Source of the DNA: Rhodobacter maris
GTDB taxonomy: Bacteria; Pseudomonadota; Alphaproteobacteria; Rhodobacterales; Rhodobacteraceae
NCBI RefSeq assembly: GCF_900217815.1
Contig: NZ_OBMT01000013.1
Span: 35,774 to 99,773 of the forward strand
Reading direction: 5' to 3'
Length of the DNA stretch: 64,000 nucleotides
Positions 54,290 to 63,840 of this stretch are shown piece by piece. The notes under the pieces were generated by a model. It saw only the letters and a program-made list of their open reading frames with translations, made no database searches and had not been told where the DNA came from. A program made the translations under genes and the position numbers. Positions within the stretch are counted from its first letter, which is position 1, and each line of letters opens with the position of its first letter.

Positions 54290-55573
54290 TCAGCCCTTCG
54301 CCGCGAGGATCGCGGCTTCGAGGATGTCGAGCGCCTCCTCGAACACTGCATCCTGAATCGTGAGCGGTGCAAGGAAGCGGATCACATTGCCATAGACGCC
54401 GCAGGTGAGCAGGATCAGCCCGCGCGCGAGCGCCTCTTCGCGCACCCGGTTGGTGAAATCGGGGTTCGGCGTCTCGGTGCCCGCGACGTTGAACTCGACC
54501 GCATTCATGAAGCCGGGACCACGGATGTCGATGATTTCCGGCACCGCGTCGCGGAGCGAGGCGAGGCGCTGCTTGAGCCGCCCGCCAAGGCGTTCGGCAC
54601 GGGCGCAGAGCTCTTCCTCCTCGATCACGTCAAGGACGGCATGGGCGGCGGCCACGGCGATCGGCGCGCCGGCATAGGTGCCGCCAAGCCCGCCAGGGCC
54701 GGGGCTGTCCATGATGTCCGCTTTGCCGGTCACCGCAGAGATCGGGAAACCACCCCCAAGGCCCTTCGCCATCGTCACGAGATCGGCGGCCACGCCGTGA
54801 TGCTCCATGGCAAAGAGCTTGCCGGTACGGGCAAAGCCGGTCTGCACCTCGTCCGCGATCAGCACGATGCCGTTTCTGTCACAGATCTCGCGCAGCTTCG
54901 TCATGAAGCCTTCGGGCGCGGGGTAGAAGCCGCCCTCGCCCTGCACCGGTTCGACGATGATCGCCGCCACGCGGGCGGGCTCGATATCGGCCTTGAAGAG
55001 GCGCTCAAGCGCGGCCACCGCATCCTCGGTACTCACCCCGTGCAGCGGGCAGGGGAAGGGCAGGTGCCAGACATCGTTCATCATCGGGCCAAAGCCGGTC
55101 TTGTAAGGGACGACCTTGCCGGTCAGCGTCATGCCCATGAAGGTGCGGCCGTGAAAACCGCCGGCAAAAGCGACGATACCGGCGCGGCCGGTGTAATGGC
55201 GCGCGATCTTCACCGCGTTTTCAACGGCTTCGGCGCCGGTGGTGGCAAAGATCGTCTTTTTCGCGAAATCGCCCGGAACGGCGGCATTGAGCCGCTCGGC
55301 GAGCGTGACGTAATTCTCGTAGGGCACGACCTGATGGCAGGTGTGGGTGAAGGCATCGAGCTGGCGCTTCACCGCCTCGATCACCTTCGGGTGGCGGTGC
55401 CCGGTGTTCACCACCGCGATCCCGGCCGCAAAGTCGATGTAACGGGTGCCATTCTTGTCCCAGATTTCGGCGTTCTCGGCGCGTTCGGCATAGATCTGCG
55501 TCGTCACGCCAACGCCCTTGGCGATGGCATCTGCGCGGCGGCGGCTGAGGTCGGGGGAGGTTTGCACGGTCAT
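54290..55573 (-). CDS. gabT: 4-aminobutyrate aminotransferase
   Basis: 427 residues of the class III PLP aminotransferase family. ATTGAEAVENAVKIAR, GGFHGRTFMGMTLTGKV, LIADEVQTGFARTGKLFA and MAKGLGGGFPISAV (Schiff-base Lys) are all present. It moves the amino group of GABA to 2-oxoglutarate. ATG 55573 has GGAG 6 bases upstream; the longer frame from 55663 is not used. It is divergent from a MerR-XRE-cupin regulator, a plausible control gene for amine or GABA use, and is followed by an Lrp-type gene. Confidence 0.93.
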   Translation of the reverse strand: MTVQTSPDLSRRRADAIAKGVGVTTQIYAERAENAEIWDKNGTRYIDFAAGIAVVNTGHRHPKVIEAVKRQLDAFTHTCHQVVPYENYVTLAERLNAAVPGDFAKKTIFATTGAEAVENAVKIARHYTGRAGIVAFAGGFHGRTFMGMTLTGKVVPYKTGFGPMMNDVWHLPFPCPLHGVSTEDAVAALERLFKADIEPARVAAIIVEPVQGEGGFYPAPEGFMTKLREICDRNGIVLIADEVQTGFARTGKLFAMEHHGVAADLVTMAKGLGGGFPISAVTGKADIMDSPGPGGLGGTYAGAPIAVAAAHAVLDVIEEEELCARAERLGGRLKQRLASLRDAVPEIIDIRGPGFMNAVEFNVAGTETPNPDFTNRVREEALARGLILLTCGVYGNVIRFLAPLTIQDAVFEEALDILEAAILAAKG

Positions 55574-55674
55574 GAGGGACTCCGATTCGAGATGGCCCAT
55601 CCTATCCTCACTTTGCATTTTTTCTGCAAGAAAATTCTTGGCAAATGCCGTGGCTGCCGCCATCTTCTGCCTCT

Positions 55675-56538
55675 ATGGCTGAAAAGATGACCGACTCATC
55701 CCCAGACCCCGCCCCCCCGGAGCCGGACTCCGGTGCCGCGCCGATGTTTCGGGTGGCGGAAGCCGCGCGGGCGGCGGGTGTCGCCTCCTCGACGCTGCGA
55801 CTGTGGGAAACGCAAGGCCTGATCGCGCCACAGCGCCGCGCCTCGGGGCAAAGGCTCTATTCGGAAGCGGATGTTGCGCAGCTTCAACGCATCGCCTACC
55901 TGCGCCGCGAGGCGGGGCTCAATCCGGCTGCGATCCGCGCCACGCTTGAGGCCGAGTGCACCGCCCCCGCCCCGGCCGAAATCATCAACGAACCGCTTGG
56001 CCATGCGCTGCGCCAATTGCGCCAAAGCCGCAGCGAAACGCTTGAAGCCGTGGCGCAAAACCTTGGCGTTTCCGCCTCTGCCCTTTCCACGCTTGAGCGC
56101 ACCGGGGCAGGGGTGAGCTTCAAGACGCTCGCCGATCTCGCGCAATATTATGGCACCACCGTCTCGCGCCTCTCGGGGCAGGAAGAGGTCGGCCAGCCGG
56201 TGGTGAGGGCCGGGCGGGCGCGGATCTGGCCGATGCCGGTCGAGGGGGTACGGGTCGAGGTGCTGGCCGAGGGGCGGCGACAGATGGATTGCCACCGCTT
56301 CATCCTCGCCCCCGGGGCGGCGTCCGGCGCGGCCTCGGAGGGCGGCTACGGCCACGAGGGCGAGGAATTCATCACCGTACTGGAGGGGCGCTTCCGGATC
56401 ACGCTCGACGGGGTCGAGGTGCACGAACTCGGCCCCGGCGACTCGGTCTATTTCGAGAGCCGCCGCCCGCATGCCTGGGCCAATGCCGCGGACGGGCGCA
56501 CCGTGGTGATCTGGATCAACACGCCCCCCACCTTCTGA
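55675..56538 (+). CDS. three-part regulator: MerR, XRE and cupin domains
   Basis: 287 residues with two DNA-binding domains in series. MerR-type is at 25-95 (FRVAEAARAAGVASSTLRLW, ETQGLIAPQRRASGQRLYSE); XRE/Cro-CI type is at about 108-168 (ALRQLRQSRSETLEAVAQ, GVSASALSTLE). A cupin sensor domain follows at about 205-285 (YGHEGEEFITVLEGRF, LGPGDSVYFESRRPHAWAN). The XRE-cupin half resembles PuuR, the putrescine-operon repressor. It is divergent from gabT, which it may control. An in-frame ATG at 55687 is an alternative start. Confidence 0.85.
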   Translation: MAEKMTDSSPDPAPPEPDSGAAPMFRVAEAARAAGVASSTLRLWETQGLIAPQRRASGQRLYSEADVAQLQRIAYLRREAGLNPAAIRATLEAECTAPAPAEIINEPLGHALRQLRQSRSETLEAVAQNLGVSASALSTLERTGAGVSFKTLADLAQYYGTTVSRLSGQEEVGQPVVRAGRARIWPMPVEGVRVEVLAEGRRQMDCHRFILAPGAASGAASEGGYGHEGEEFITVLEGRFRITLDGVEVHELGPGDSVYFESRRPHAWANAADGRTVVIWINTPPTF

Positions 56539-56614
56539 GCCACACCTTTGCGTGAGGCCCTTGCGATGCGCCCCCGCCCCGGCCACTCTGGTCCCGCCGA
56601 GACAAGGAGAGCCC

Positions 56615-57034
56615 ATGCGCCTGATCCTGATTGCCGCCTGTGCCGCGCTTGCCCTTGCCGGATGCAAGGACGAGGGAGCCAAATCCACGAATGACCCGCT
56701 CAACCTCATCGACCACGCGGTGAGCTGGCATGTGACTGAGATCGACGGCGCGCCGGTGCCCGAGGGGGTGAATGTGACGCTCTCCTCCCCCGAGCCGGGG
56801 CTGATCGCGGGCAGTTCGGGGTGCAATCGTTATTCGGGGCCGGTGGCGATGCGCGAGAACCTGCTGCATGTGGGCGAGCTCGTCGGCACGCGCATGATGT
56901 GTGATCCCGCGACGATGGCAGTGGAAGAGGCCTTCCATTCGACACTGAGTCGCGCGCGTGGGCTCAGGCTTGCGGGTGAAGTGCTCGAATTCACTGATCT
57001 TGAGAACAGACCGCTGATCCGTGCCCATAAATAG
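56615..57034 (+). CDS. META/HslJ-like lipoprotein
   Basis: 139 residues with a lipoprotein signal (LILIAACAALALAGC, lipobox LAGC, Cys17) and a META-type domain: SWHVTEIDGAPVPEGVNVTL, GLIAGSSGCNRYSGPV, ELVGTRMMCDPATMAVEEAF. Such proteins sit in the cell envelope, and HslJ has been linked to novobiocin resistance. AAGGAGA lies before the ATG. It has no partner in an operon. Confidence 0.85.
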   Translation: MRLILIAACAALALAGCKDEGAKSTNDPLNLIDHAVSWHVTEIDGAPVPEGVNVTLSSPEPGLIAGSSGCNRYSGPVAMRENLLHVGELVGTRMMCDPATMAVEEAFHSTLSRARGLRLAGEVLEFTDLENRPLIRAHK

Positions 57035-57162
57035 CCCCGCCGGAAGAGCCCAACCGCGCCGCGGTAACCGGAACAGAACAAGACTGGAACTCTGTAAAAC
57101 GTTCCGTCCCTTCTGTAAAAAGCTTGAAATAACCATTATAAAACAACGTATTTTCTTGCGGG

Positions 57163-57239
57163 TGGCGACCCCGGGAGGACTCGAACCCCCGGCCAGCCGC
57201 TTAGAAGGCGGCTGCTCTATCCAGCTGAGCTACGGGGCC
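57163..57239 (-). tRNA. tRNA-Arg (anticodon TCT)
   Basis: Read on the minus strand the 77 bases fold as a tRNA. The acceptor is GGCCCCG against CGGGGTC (one G-T pair), the D stem region is GTAGCTCAGCTGGATAGAGC, the anticodon stem is GCCGC/GCGGC around loop CTTCTAA with anticodon TCT, the T arm contains GGTTCGAGTCC, the discriminator is G and CCA is encoded. It reads AGA and probably AGG codons. Confidence 0.96.
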
Positions 57240-57325
57240 ACGAGATTGATGTTTAAACGGTCGGTCGCGGTTGGGCAAGTCGAGACCGGGCGCCGGGGGG
57301 CGCTCGCCTTGGGCGGCGGATGCCC

Positions 57326-58027
57326 TTAGACGAACTCTCTGTCAAACCAGCCATCGCGCTCCTTATAGGAGTTGCCGATTTCCCCCTCGTCTTGGCCGAA
57401 CGGTGAGCCATCATCGTCGCCGTCCCCTTCGGCCAACTGCATGATCGAAACCCGAAGGTTGCGCTCGATGAAGGCCAAGACCGCCCGGCCAATCCGCAAG
57501 TCGTCGTCAAAGACTTCGCGCACCTCGCTCGACCACTGCGCCCAAACCTGATCAACGACCGCCGTGTCGATGCCCATGATCTCGCCTGTCAGCTTCAACT
57601 GCGCGAAGGCGTTCGCGGCCCGGCCCAGCTTCGGATCGTCGCCCGCGTAGAGCGCCCGTGCGGCCCGCGCATGACGCTCTTTCAGATCAACCATGCCCGC
57701 CACGCGCCGAACAAACTCAGGGCCTGCCGTGCCGTAGTGCAGCCGCAGCACAGCCTCGAACTCGTTGACCGCATCGCCCGCGATGATCGGCAACCACGGC
57801 GTCATGTCGATGTCCACCAGCCGCGTAGGCGTTGAACGCCGTGCCCGTTTCGATGTCCAGCGGCTCAAGCAGCACAGATGACAGGCCGACCAAGATGGCG
57901 AACAGCCAAGCAGGCTTCTGCTGCGCCCGTGACAGCACCTCGCGTTCCCAGTCATCGAAGGTCGAGCGGCGATCATTGACGGCAAGGTTGGCTGCGGTTT
58001 CCCACGCATCAAATAGGGGCGGAAGGC
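57326..58027 (-). pseudogene. broken ORF of unknown family upstream of tRNA-Arg
   Basis: Two minus-strand frames join into one degraded protein. Bases about 57830-58027 encode PPLFDAWETAANLAV and AQQKPAWLFAILVGLSSVLL; the sense then moves to another frame for 57326-57825 (DMTPWLPIIAGDAVNEFEAV, AANAFAQLKLTGEIMG, FDDDLRIGRAVLAFIERNLR, then an acidic tail). No intact start is found, and the 5' part stops right against the DUF188 gene. The helical C-terminal segment vaguely recalls phage or plasmid DUF927-type proteins, but I do not recognise it firmly. It looks like a remnant of a mobile element. Confidence 0.5.
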
Positions 58028-58031
58028 GCTC

Positions 58032-58481
58032 TCAGCCGCGTGCGGCCCGACGCAGCACACGCTCGAGCGCGTCAAGGAAGGCGGAGCGGTCCGCTTTCGA
58101 AAAGCTTTTGCCCCGGCCTTGCAAAAACGGATCTGCGGCGCGCAGATCCGCCATCAGATCGCGCATCGCCAATACCGAGCCGATGTTCTGGGCGCTCAGC
58201 TCGGTGCCGTCGGGTTTGAGCACCTGCGCCCCCGCGGCGACGCATTTCGCCGCGAGCGGAATATCGCCGCTCACCACCACATCGCCGGGGCCGACGCGCG
58301 CGGCAATCCATTTGTCGGCCTCGTCCGGCCCCGCCGACACGACCACAGTCTCGATCAGGGGATGGGCCGAGGGGCGAAGGCCGCCATTCGAAACGAGCAC
58401 CATCCGCACCCCGTGACGGGAGCCGACCCGCTCGACCTCGGCTTTCACCGGGCAAGCGTCTGCATCGACATAGATCACCAT
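58032..58481 (-). CDS. YaiI/YqxD family protein (DUF188)
   Basis: 149 residues of the DUF188 family: [55 protein letters not shown] and [16 protein letters not shown] are the conserved blocks with Asp residues that suggest a PIN-like nuclease fold. Its role is not known. GGAG lies 6 bases before ATG 58481; a longer frame from 58550 has no ribosome site and lacks conservation. Confidence 0.88.
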   Translation of the reverse strand: MVIYVDADACPVKAEVERVGSRHGVRMVLVSNGGLRPSAHPLIETVVVSAGPDEADKWIAARVGPGDVVVSGDIPLAAKCVAAGAQVLKPDGTELSAQNIGSVLAMRDLMADLRAADPFLQGRGKSFSKADRSAFLDALERVLRRAARG

Positions 58482-58546
58482 TTTCGGCTCCTTCCACGGC
58501 TCGGGGCGAGCTTGCCGCGCCCGGCGCGCCGGGGCAAGGGATAGCG

Positions 58547-60730
58547 TCACGCCGCAGCTTCGCCCTCGGGGCGAAACAGCATGCGGCGCGGTGCGGGCGG
58601 GCTCGCGATACCGCGCCGGGCGAGTGTCTCACGCGCGATCTGGGTGAATCGCCGCCCGACGGACCATTGCGCCGCAGGCGCGGTGCGGATCACGGCGCCG
58701 AAGCTGTAAAACCCTTCCGCCATGCCGGTGATGCCCTGAACCTCGATCTCGCCGCGCAAGTCGGGGCCGAGATCGCTTGCGCGCAGCCGTTCGTAAGCTT
58801 CGAGGATCGCCGCGCGCACCGCCTCCGGATCGGCCTCGGAGGCGATATCAAAGCTTGCCACATGGGCGGAGAAATCGCGCGTCATATTGGAGACTGTGGT
58901 GACCGCGGAGAACGGCACGACATGGAGCGTGCCATCGAGCGCACGCAACCGGATCGAGCGGATCGAGACCCGTTCGACCCCGCCCGATAGCCCCGCGACC
59001 TCGACCACATCGCCCTCGTTTACGGCATTCTCGATCTGGATGAAGATGCCGGTGATGATGTCCTGCACGAGCTTTTGTGCGCCAAAGCCGACCGCGATAC
59101 CTACGACCCCGGCACCGGCCAGAAGGGGCGCCACATCGAGGCCGAGCTGCGCCAGCGCAAGCATGATCGCGATCACCGCGACGGTGAGACCAAAGGCATT
59201 GCGGAAGAGGCGCAGAAGGGTGCGGCGGCGGTTGAATTCGCGCCGCCCGGGCAGCGCGGCGACGAGCCAGCGATCAAAAACTGTCGAGAGGCCGCGCCAG
59301 AGCGCCCAGGCCGCGCCAAGAACGAGCAGCGCCGAGAGCGTCCGCAGCAGCCCGGACTGCACCACGCCGGTTGCGACCAGGGCCGCGGGGTCGATCAGCC
59401 TCCACCCGGAAAGGAGCGCAACAGCCGCCCCCCCCAGGAGCGCCGCCGCGCCAAGCCCCGCCCCGGCCTGCCGCAGCAGCGTGACCTGATCCGGATCGGA
59501 TCCGAAAGCGGGCGCGGCCGGCTCTAGGCTGCGGCCAAGCCCGCTTTGCGCAAGCAGCCGCAGCGCCGCCGCCGCCAGGATCAGCGCCGCCGCGGTGCCG
59601 CCGAGCCCGGCCAGCACGATCTGCCCGGCGAGCGCGGGCATGGTGATGGTGACGAGCCAGGCATAAAGGCAGGCGGCAACCGCGGGCCAGACCCAGAGGC
59701 CGGGGTGGCGCGCCAGAAGGGCGTTGCGCGCGATCCGCGATGGCGCGGCCGCGCGACGGATCGCGCGCAGCACCCGGTGGATCCCCCAGAGCGCGGTCAG
59801 GAGCGCCGCGGTGGCGATCAGCACCCGGGTCGGACGCACCACGCCGAGCCCCGCAATCTCGCGCAGGGCGGGCAGCACGAAAAGCATGCCCTGGGTAACG
59901 ATGCCGAGCGGGATCAGTGCGGCGCGGTAGATCGTGCTTTGCAGTTCCGGATCGACCCAGGACAGGCTGCGCCCGCTTTGCGCCTCGGGGCTCGCGACGA
60001 TGGCAAGCGCGGTGCGGGCGAGGCCAAAGACGGCGAAGGCCGAGAGGTACAGCGTCTGCAGAACGAAAAGCGGCCCCGTCAGTGCCGAGAGCCAGGTGGC
60101 CAGCCCAAGCCCTACCGCCCAGGCGATCACCACCGCGACAATCCGCCAGAACGTTGCGCCGAGCGTGCCGCCGACCTGCGCCAGCGTTCCGGGGGCCGCA
60201 AGCGGGCGGCGGCGTAACGGTGCCAGCAGGGTTGAAAGCCCGAATGCGGTGCCGACCGTCACCAGAATATTGAGCGCCAGAAGCCCCAGATCGGCTGCGG
60301 CCAAAGCCGCGCGCAGCCGGTCGCGATACTCGGTGCTGAAGAGTTGGCTGCCCTCGCGCTCAAGCGTGTGCAACTGTGCCCGGGTTTCCGCGGCAAGCCC
60401 GGTGCCGAGATCGAGCATCCGGTTCAGCAGGAGCGGCTCGACCGGATCTTCGACCCGTGGGGCCGCAGGCGTTGCGGCAGAAGCCCCGGTGCTTTCGGCA
60501 AACCTGCCGGAAGCGGGATCTGAAACGGCGGCAGGGGTGGTGTGCTCCTTGACGGTCTGGGCGACGGTCTGGGCCGCCCCCGGGGAGGCGCTCGCGAAGC
60601 TGAGCAGCAACAGGAGGCCGCAAAGCTGTCCTGCCGCCCGAAGGCGTGCCATCCCCAGTCTTGCTGCCGGGGGGGTGGGGACCAGGTTCGAGCAGGACTT
60701 GAGCGGAGGGCGGGGCGCGGATGGTGGCAT
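58547..60730 (-). CDS. MscS-family mechanosensitive channel, large form
   Basis: 727 residues: signal peptide ([21 protein letters not shown]), a periplasmic region, around ten membrane helices, and a C-terminal MscS core. The pore helix and beta domain are seen in [20 protein letters not shown] and [20 protein letters not shown], followed by [16 protein letters not shown]. It opens under membrane tension to release solutes on osmotic downshock. AGGAG is 5 bases before ATG 60730; ATG 60652, just before the hydrophobic signal, is an alternative. Confidence 0.87.
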   Translation of the reverse strand: MPPSAPRPPLKSCSNLVPTPPAARLGMARLRAAGQLCGLLLLLSFASASPGAAQTVAQTVKEHTTPAAVSDPASGRFAESTGASAATPAAPRVEDPVEPLLLNRMLDLGTGLAAETRAQLHTLEREGSQLFSTEYRDRLRAALAAADLGLLALNILVTVGTAFGLSTLLAPLRRRPLAAPGTLAQVGGTLGATFWRIVAVVIAWAVGLGLATWLSALTGPLFVLQTLYLSAFAVFGLARTALAIVASPEAQSGRSLSWVDPELQSTIYRAALIPLGIVTQGMLFVLPALREIAGLGVVRPTRVLIATAALLTALWGIHRVLRAIRRAAAPSRIARNALLARHPGLWVWPAVAACLYAWLVTITMPALAGQIVLAGLGGTAAALILAAAALRLLAQSGLGRSLEPAAPAFGSDPDQVTLLRQAGAGLGAAALLGGAAVALLSGWRLIDPAALVATGVVQSGLLRTLSALLVLGAAWALWRGLSTVFDRWLVAALPGRREFNRRRTLLRLFRNAFGLTVAVIAIMLALAQLGLDVAPLLAGAGVVGIAVGFGAQKLVQDIITGIFIQIENAVNEGDVVEVAGLSGGVERVSIRSIRLRALDGTLHVVPFSAVTTVSNMTRDFSAHVASFDIASEADPEAVRAAILEAYERLRASDLGPDLRGEIEVQGITGMAEGFYSFGAVIRTAPAAQWSVGRRFTQIARETLARRGIASPPAPRRMLFRPEGEAAA

Positions 60731-60815
60731 GCAATCTCCTGCCGGAGCTTGGGTCAGCCGCGCCGGGGCAAGGCCTCGGCGCGTTCGGGACAGCGTTAGA
60801 ACATGGTTCGCGCGC

Positions 60816-61322
60816 TCAGGCGTCGTGCGGAACCTTGTTTGCCTGCACGAAGATCTCGCGCAGCTTTGCCTCGTCGCTCGAGGAGAGGTTGGTGCGCAGC
60901 ACCGTACCGCCAAATTCGGCGAGGTGGGTGATCACCCGGTCAGAAGTGAGGTTGCGCGCCAGCATGAAAAGCGCTGCGCGCCCGGGCGAGAGCGTTGCCG
61001 CGATCTCCTTCATGAAATCGTCTCGGATGCCGTAATCGGTGAGCGCGCCCGCGGCCGCGCCCGCCGCTCCGCCGATCACCAGGCCAAAGAGCGGGTTGAG
61101 GAAGATCACCCCGATCAGCAGCCCCCAGAACGAGCCCGACATCGCGCCAAGCGCCCAGGGGTTCACCATCTGGCGCAGATGCACCTTGCCCTCGGCATCG
61201 GCGACGGCGACCACCGCATCGCCCACATCGGCGTAATAATCGTTCGAGAGTTCGAAAAGTTTCTTGCGCGCCGCTTCGGCGGTTTCGGCATCGTCATAGC
61301 CGATCACGAGCAGTTCAGACAT
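60816..61322 (-). CDS. DUF1269 family membrane protein
   Basis: 168 residues. SELLVIGYDDAETAEAARKK and the Gly-rich hydrophobic block GSFWGLLIGVIFLNPLFGLV plus GGAAGAAAGALTDYGI mark the DUF1269 family, found across Proteobacteria with unknown function. AGGAGAAA lies before the ATG. It is upstream of the MscS gene on the same strand, 86 bases apart. Confidence 0.85.
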   Translation of the reverse strand: MSELLVIGYDDAETAEAARKKLFELSNDYYADVGDAVVAVADAEGKVHLRQMVNPWALGAMSGSFWGLLIGVIFLNPLFGLVIGGAAGAAAGALTDYGIRDDFMKEIAATLSPGRAALFMLARNLTSDRVITHLAEFGGTVLRTNLSSSDEAKLREIFVQANKVPHDA

Positions 61323-61564
61323 CGTTTTCTCCTTTTGCCAAGGCCGCGCCGCCGCCGCTCTTCCGTTCCTGAGCTGGCGGCTCCTCAGGGTGACGGCGGG
61401 CGTGCCAACTTCGGCTCCTCAACCCGCAAGGCGGCGGGGCGGTTCCCTCCAGCGCGGTCACGCCTGGGTGAACCACCCCGCCGGGGGCGCGCCAGTTTGC
61501 GCGATGGACAGACCCGGGCGCCTGCCGCACCATTTCGCTGAATTTTTTGGCGGGAGTTTCGGGA

Positions 61565-63031
61565 ATGTATGGCAAGATATTGCTGACGGGGACGGCGCTC
61601 GCAGGGGTGCTGGCCTGGGGGATCTGGTGGGCGAACCATCCGCATGCAAGCGGGCCGGGCGCGGTGACGCTTGAGGCGAAACTCAGCGCAGCACTTGGCG
61701 TAAAAAGCCCGGGCATCGTGGTGACACCGGCCTTTGACCACTACATCGTGACATTTGCGCCGGATCGCGTGGCTGGCAAAGCAGGGCCGGATCGGCCTTT
61801 CTTTGCCACGATGACGCCCTGGGAGGTCGAACTCAAACCGATGGAGGGCGGGCTGTGGCAGGTGGTGGCGCCGCCGCAGGATCTGGCCGGGCGGATCGTG
61901 GTCGCCCCGAACGCGCTCGCTACGCTGCGCATCGACTACACCGCCAAGGGTTATGCGCTGGCAGGGATTTATGACGAATCGCTGGGCTTCCTGCGCAACT
62001 GGCAGACGGATCTCGCAACCCTCGAGATGGTGCAGAGCGGCGCCGCGCCGCTTGGCGCCGAGACGCCGTCCACCGTCCCGACCCGGCTCACCGGCTATCA
62101 TGCCAGCGGCACTGCGCGGCCGGGCGGGACAGGGATCGATCTTGTCCTGAGCGCAAGCAACACGGCGATGACGCAGGAGATGGTGTTGCCGATCGGCACC
62201 GGGATCGCGCAGGTGCCGTTCCGGGTCGGACCAAGTCACAGCGAAACCCGCATCGAGGGGCTGCGCTGGGCCGCGATCCTGCCGCTTCTGGCACAGGCAC
62301 AGCGGTTGTCGGGGGCGGCAGAGGAGCCGGCGTTGCGGCAGATCGCAAGCACCGCCGCGGCGGCGATGCCGCTCTTCGACAGCTTCGCGGCCAGCAGTGA
62401 GACTTCCGATCTGGTGCTCGCTCTGCCGCAGGGCCCGGCCGGGGCGGCGCGCGCGGGGCTCGAGATCGCGTATTCGGGCACGGGGGCGCAGACAGCGCTG
62501 ACCTACAGGATCGATGTCGAGGGGATGAGCCTTCCCGCCACAGTTGTTCCCGCCTGGGCGGGGCCGCTCGTGCCGCGCGATGTCAGGCTGGATCTCGGCG
62601 TCGCGGGCTATGATCCGATGGGCTTTCTCAAGGCCGTTCTGAACGATTACGCGGCGGGCATCGTGCCTGATGCCGCGCAGATGGAACAGCTCTTCCCGAA
62701 CGGGAAGCTCGCCCTCACCCTCGCGCCGAGCCGGATCGCCGGGCCTGCCTACAGCCTCGATTTTGAGGGCGCTTTCGCGCGCAAGCTCTCCCCGCAAAGC
62801 CGACCTGATCTGGTGCAGGGGACGGCCGAGATGACCGGCATGGAGCATGTGCTCGCTGCTCTCGGCACGGCGCCGGATCCGGAACAGGTTGCTCCGGCGG
62901 TGCTGGCGCTGACTGCGCTGCAGGTGATCGCCCGACGTGAGGCGGCGGGCCGGCTCCGCTGGGATCTGGAGATGGGGCCGGAGGGCATCCCGAATGTGAA
63001 CGGTACCTCGCTGGGCGATCTCCTGCATTGA
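61565..63031 (+). CDS. DUF2125 family protein
   Basis: 488 residues with an N-terminal signal anchor (LLTGTALAGVLAWGIWW). The rest resembles the alphaproteobacterial DUF2125 family (TMTPWEVELKPMEGGLWQVV, LTYRIDVEGMSLPATVVPAW, NGKLALTLAPSRIAGPAYSL), probably beta-rich and periplasmic. Function unknown. It starts at ATG 61565 so that the anchor is at the very N-terminus. Confidence 0.78.
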   Translation: MYGKILLTGTALAGVLAWGIWWANHPHASGPGAVTLEAKLSAALGVKSPGIVVTPAFDHYIVTFAPDRVAGKAGPDRPFFATMTPWEVELKPMEGGLWQVVAPPQDLAGRIVVAPNALATLRIDYTAKGYALAGIYDESLGFLRNWQTDLATLEMVQSGAAPLGAETPSTVPTRLTGYHASGTARPGGTGIDLVLSASNTAMTQEMVLPIGTGIAQVPFRVGPSHSETRIEGLRWAAILPLLAQAQRLSGAAEEPALRQIASTAAAAMPLFDSFAASSETSDLVLALPQGPAGAARAGLEIAYSGTGAQTALTYRIDVEGMSLPATVVPAWAGPLVPRDVRLDLGVAGYDPMGFLKAVLNDYAAGIVPDAAQMEQLFPNGKLALTLAPSRIAGPAYSLDFEGAFARKLSPQSRPDLVQGTAEMTGMEHVLAALGTAPDPEQVAPAVLALTALQVIARREAAGRLRWDLEMGPEGIPNVNGTSLGDLLH

Positions 63032-63113
63032 GCCAATTGGCGCGGGCGGGTCTTTCCTTTCCGCCTGCGCGCGGCGATGATCTGCCCGAACCGGGCCAGA
63101 GGCAGAGGCAAAG

Positions 63114-63572
63114 ATGATCGCGATCACTCTCGAACCGCCGGTGCAGGAGGATCTTGCGCTTCTGCACCGGCGCCACACCGCGGCGATGCAGGCCGACACC
63201 CCGCCTGAATCGATCCATATGTTGCCCGCTTCCGCGCTCGCCGCGCCGGGGATCTGGTTTTACGTGTTGCGCGAGGCAGGGGTGGCGCTTGGCATGGGCG
63301 CGCTCAAGCGCATCGATGCGGGCCATGCCGAGATCAAGTCGATGCATGTGCTCTCCGAGGCGCGCGGGCGCGGTCTGGCGCAGGCGATGCTTGCGCATCT
63401 GCTCGCCGAAGCGCGTCGGCTTGGTTTCGCCCGGCTCAGTCTCGAAACCGGCGCACAGGACAGCTTCTCCCCCGCCCGGGCGCTCTATCTGGCCGCGGGC
63501 TTTATGCCCTGCCCGCCTTTCGAAGGCTATCGCCCCGATCCGATGTCGGTCTTCTTGACGCGCGAACTCTGA
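63114..63572 (+). CDS. GNAT family N-acetyltransferase
   Basis: 152 residues. The acetyl-CoA-binding segment is SMHVLSEARGRGLAQAMLAH (R-G-x-G-x-A pattern), followed by GFARLSLETGAQDSFSPARALYLAAGF, split here by the usual alpha helix. It acetylates an unknown amine acceptor. It lies 82 bases after the DUF2125 gene and AGAGG stands before the ATG. Confidence 0.88.
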   Translation: MIAITLEPPVQEDLALLHRRHTAAMQADTPPESIHMLPASALAAPGIWFYVLREAGVALGMGALKRIDAGHAEIKSMHVLSEARGRGLAQAMLAHLLAEARRLGFARLSLETGAQDSFSPARALYLAAGFMPCPPFEGYRPDPMSVFLTREL

Positions 63573-63680
63573 CGCGCGACGCAACCGGAAACCAACCCAG
63601 GCCAGCGCGGACGGGGGGGAACTCGTATCTGGCCGCTGAGCGTGCCGAGCACGAGGCGATCATGATCGCCGCGACCTATC
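63573..63680. other. gap with no recognisable gene
   Basis: Between the acetyltransferase stop and the first mobile-element fragment I see no coding signal on either strand and no clear terminator. Confidence 0.4.
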
Positions 63681-63795
63681 GGGGTTGTTGCACACGTCGG
63701 TGAGAGTGATTCAGTTTGGCAGTCCATAGGGTTAGTTTGTCGAGATGCGCAAGCCTGCCGCCACCGGCTATCGCACGACGACTTGGTCCGACTAT
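63681..63795 (+). mobile_element. IS5-like insertion sequence fragment (left end)
   Basis: GGGGTTGTTGCACA resembles the ends of IS5-group elements of Alphaproteobacteria. About 50 bases later an ATG at 63746 opens MRKPAATGYRTTTWSDY, close to the start of IS5-type transposases (Y-R-T-T-N-W-x-x-Y). The frame then runs into unrelated sequence, so only the 5' end of the element remains. Confidence 0.5.
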
Positions 63796-63840
63796 ACAGG
63801 CCACAAAACCTTAACCGAGGTGCAGCGGTATAGCGCCGGT
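63796..63840 (+). pseudogene. tyrosine recombinase C-terminal scrap
   Basis: In the same frame as the IS5-like fragment, TGHKTLTEVQRYSAG matches the block that ends phage and island integrases (G-H-K-T-L-x-E-V-x-R-Y), which includes the last catalytic His region and leads to the active Tyr. Only about 15 residues are left. Confidence 0.4.

Noticed and set aside
57120..57240. tRNA-Arg as attachment site of an element covering 57241-58031
   Set aside because: The remnant is on the 5' side of the tRNA, and I see no second copy of the tRNA 3' end in the window.
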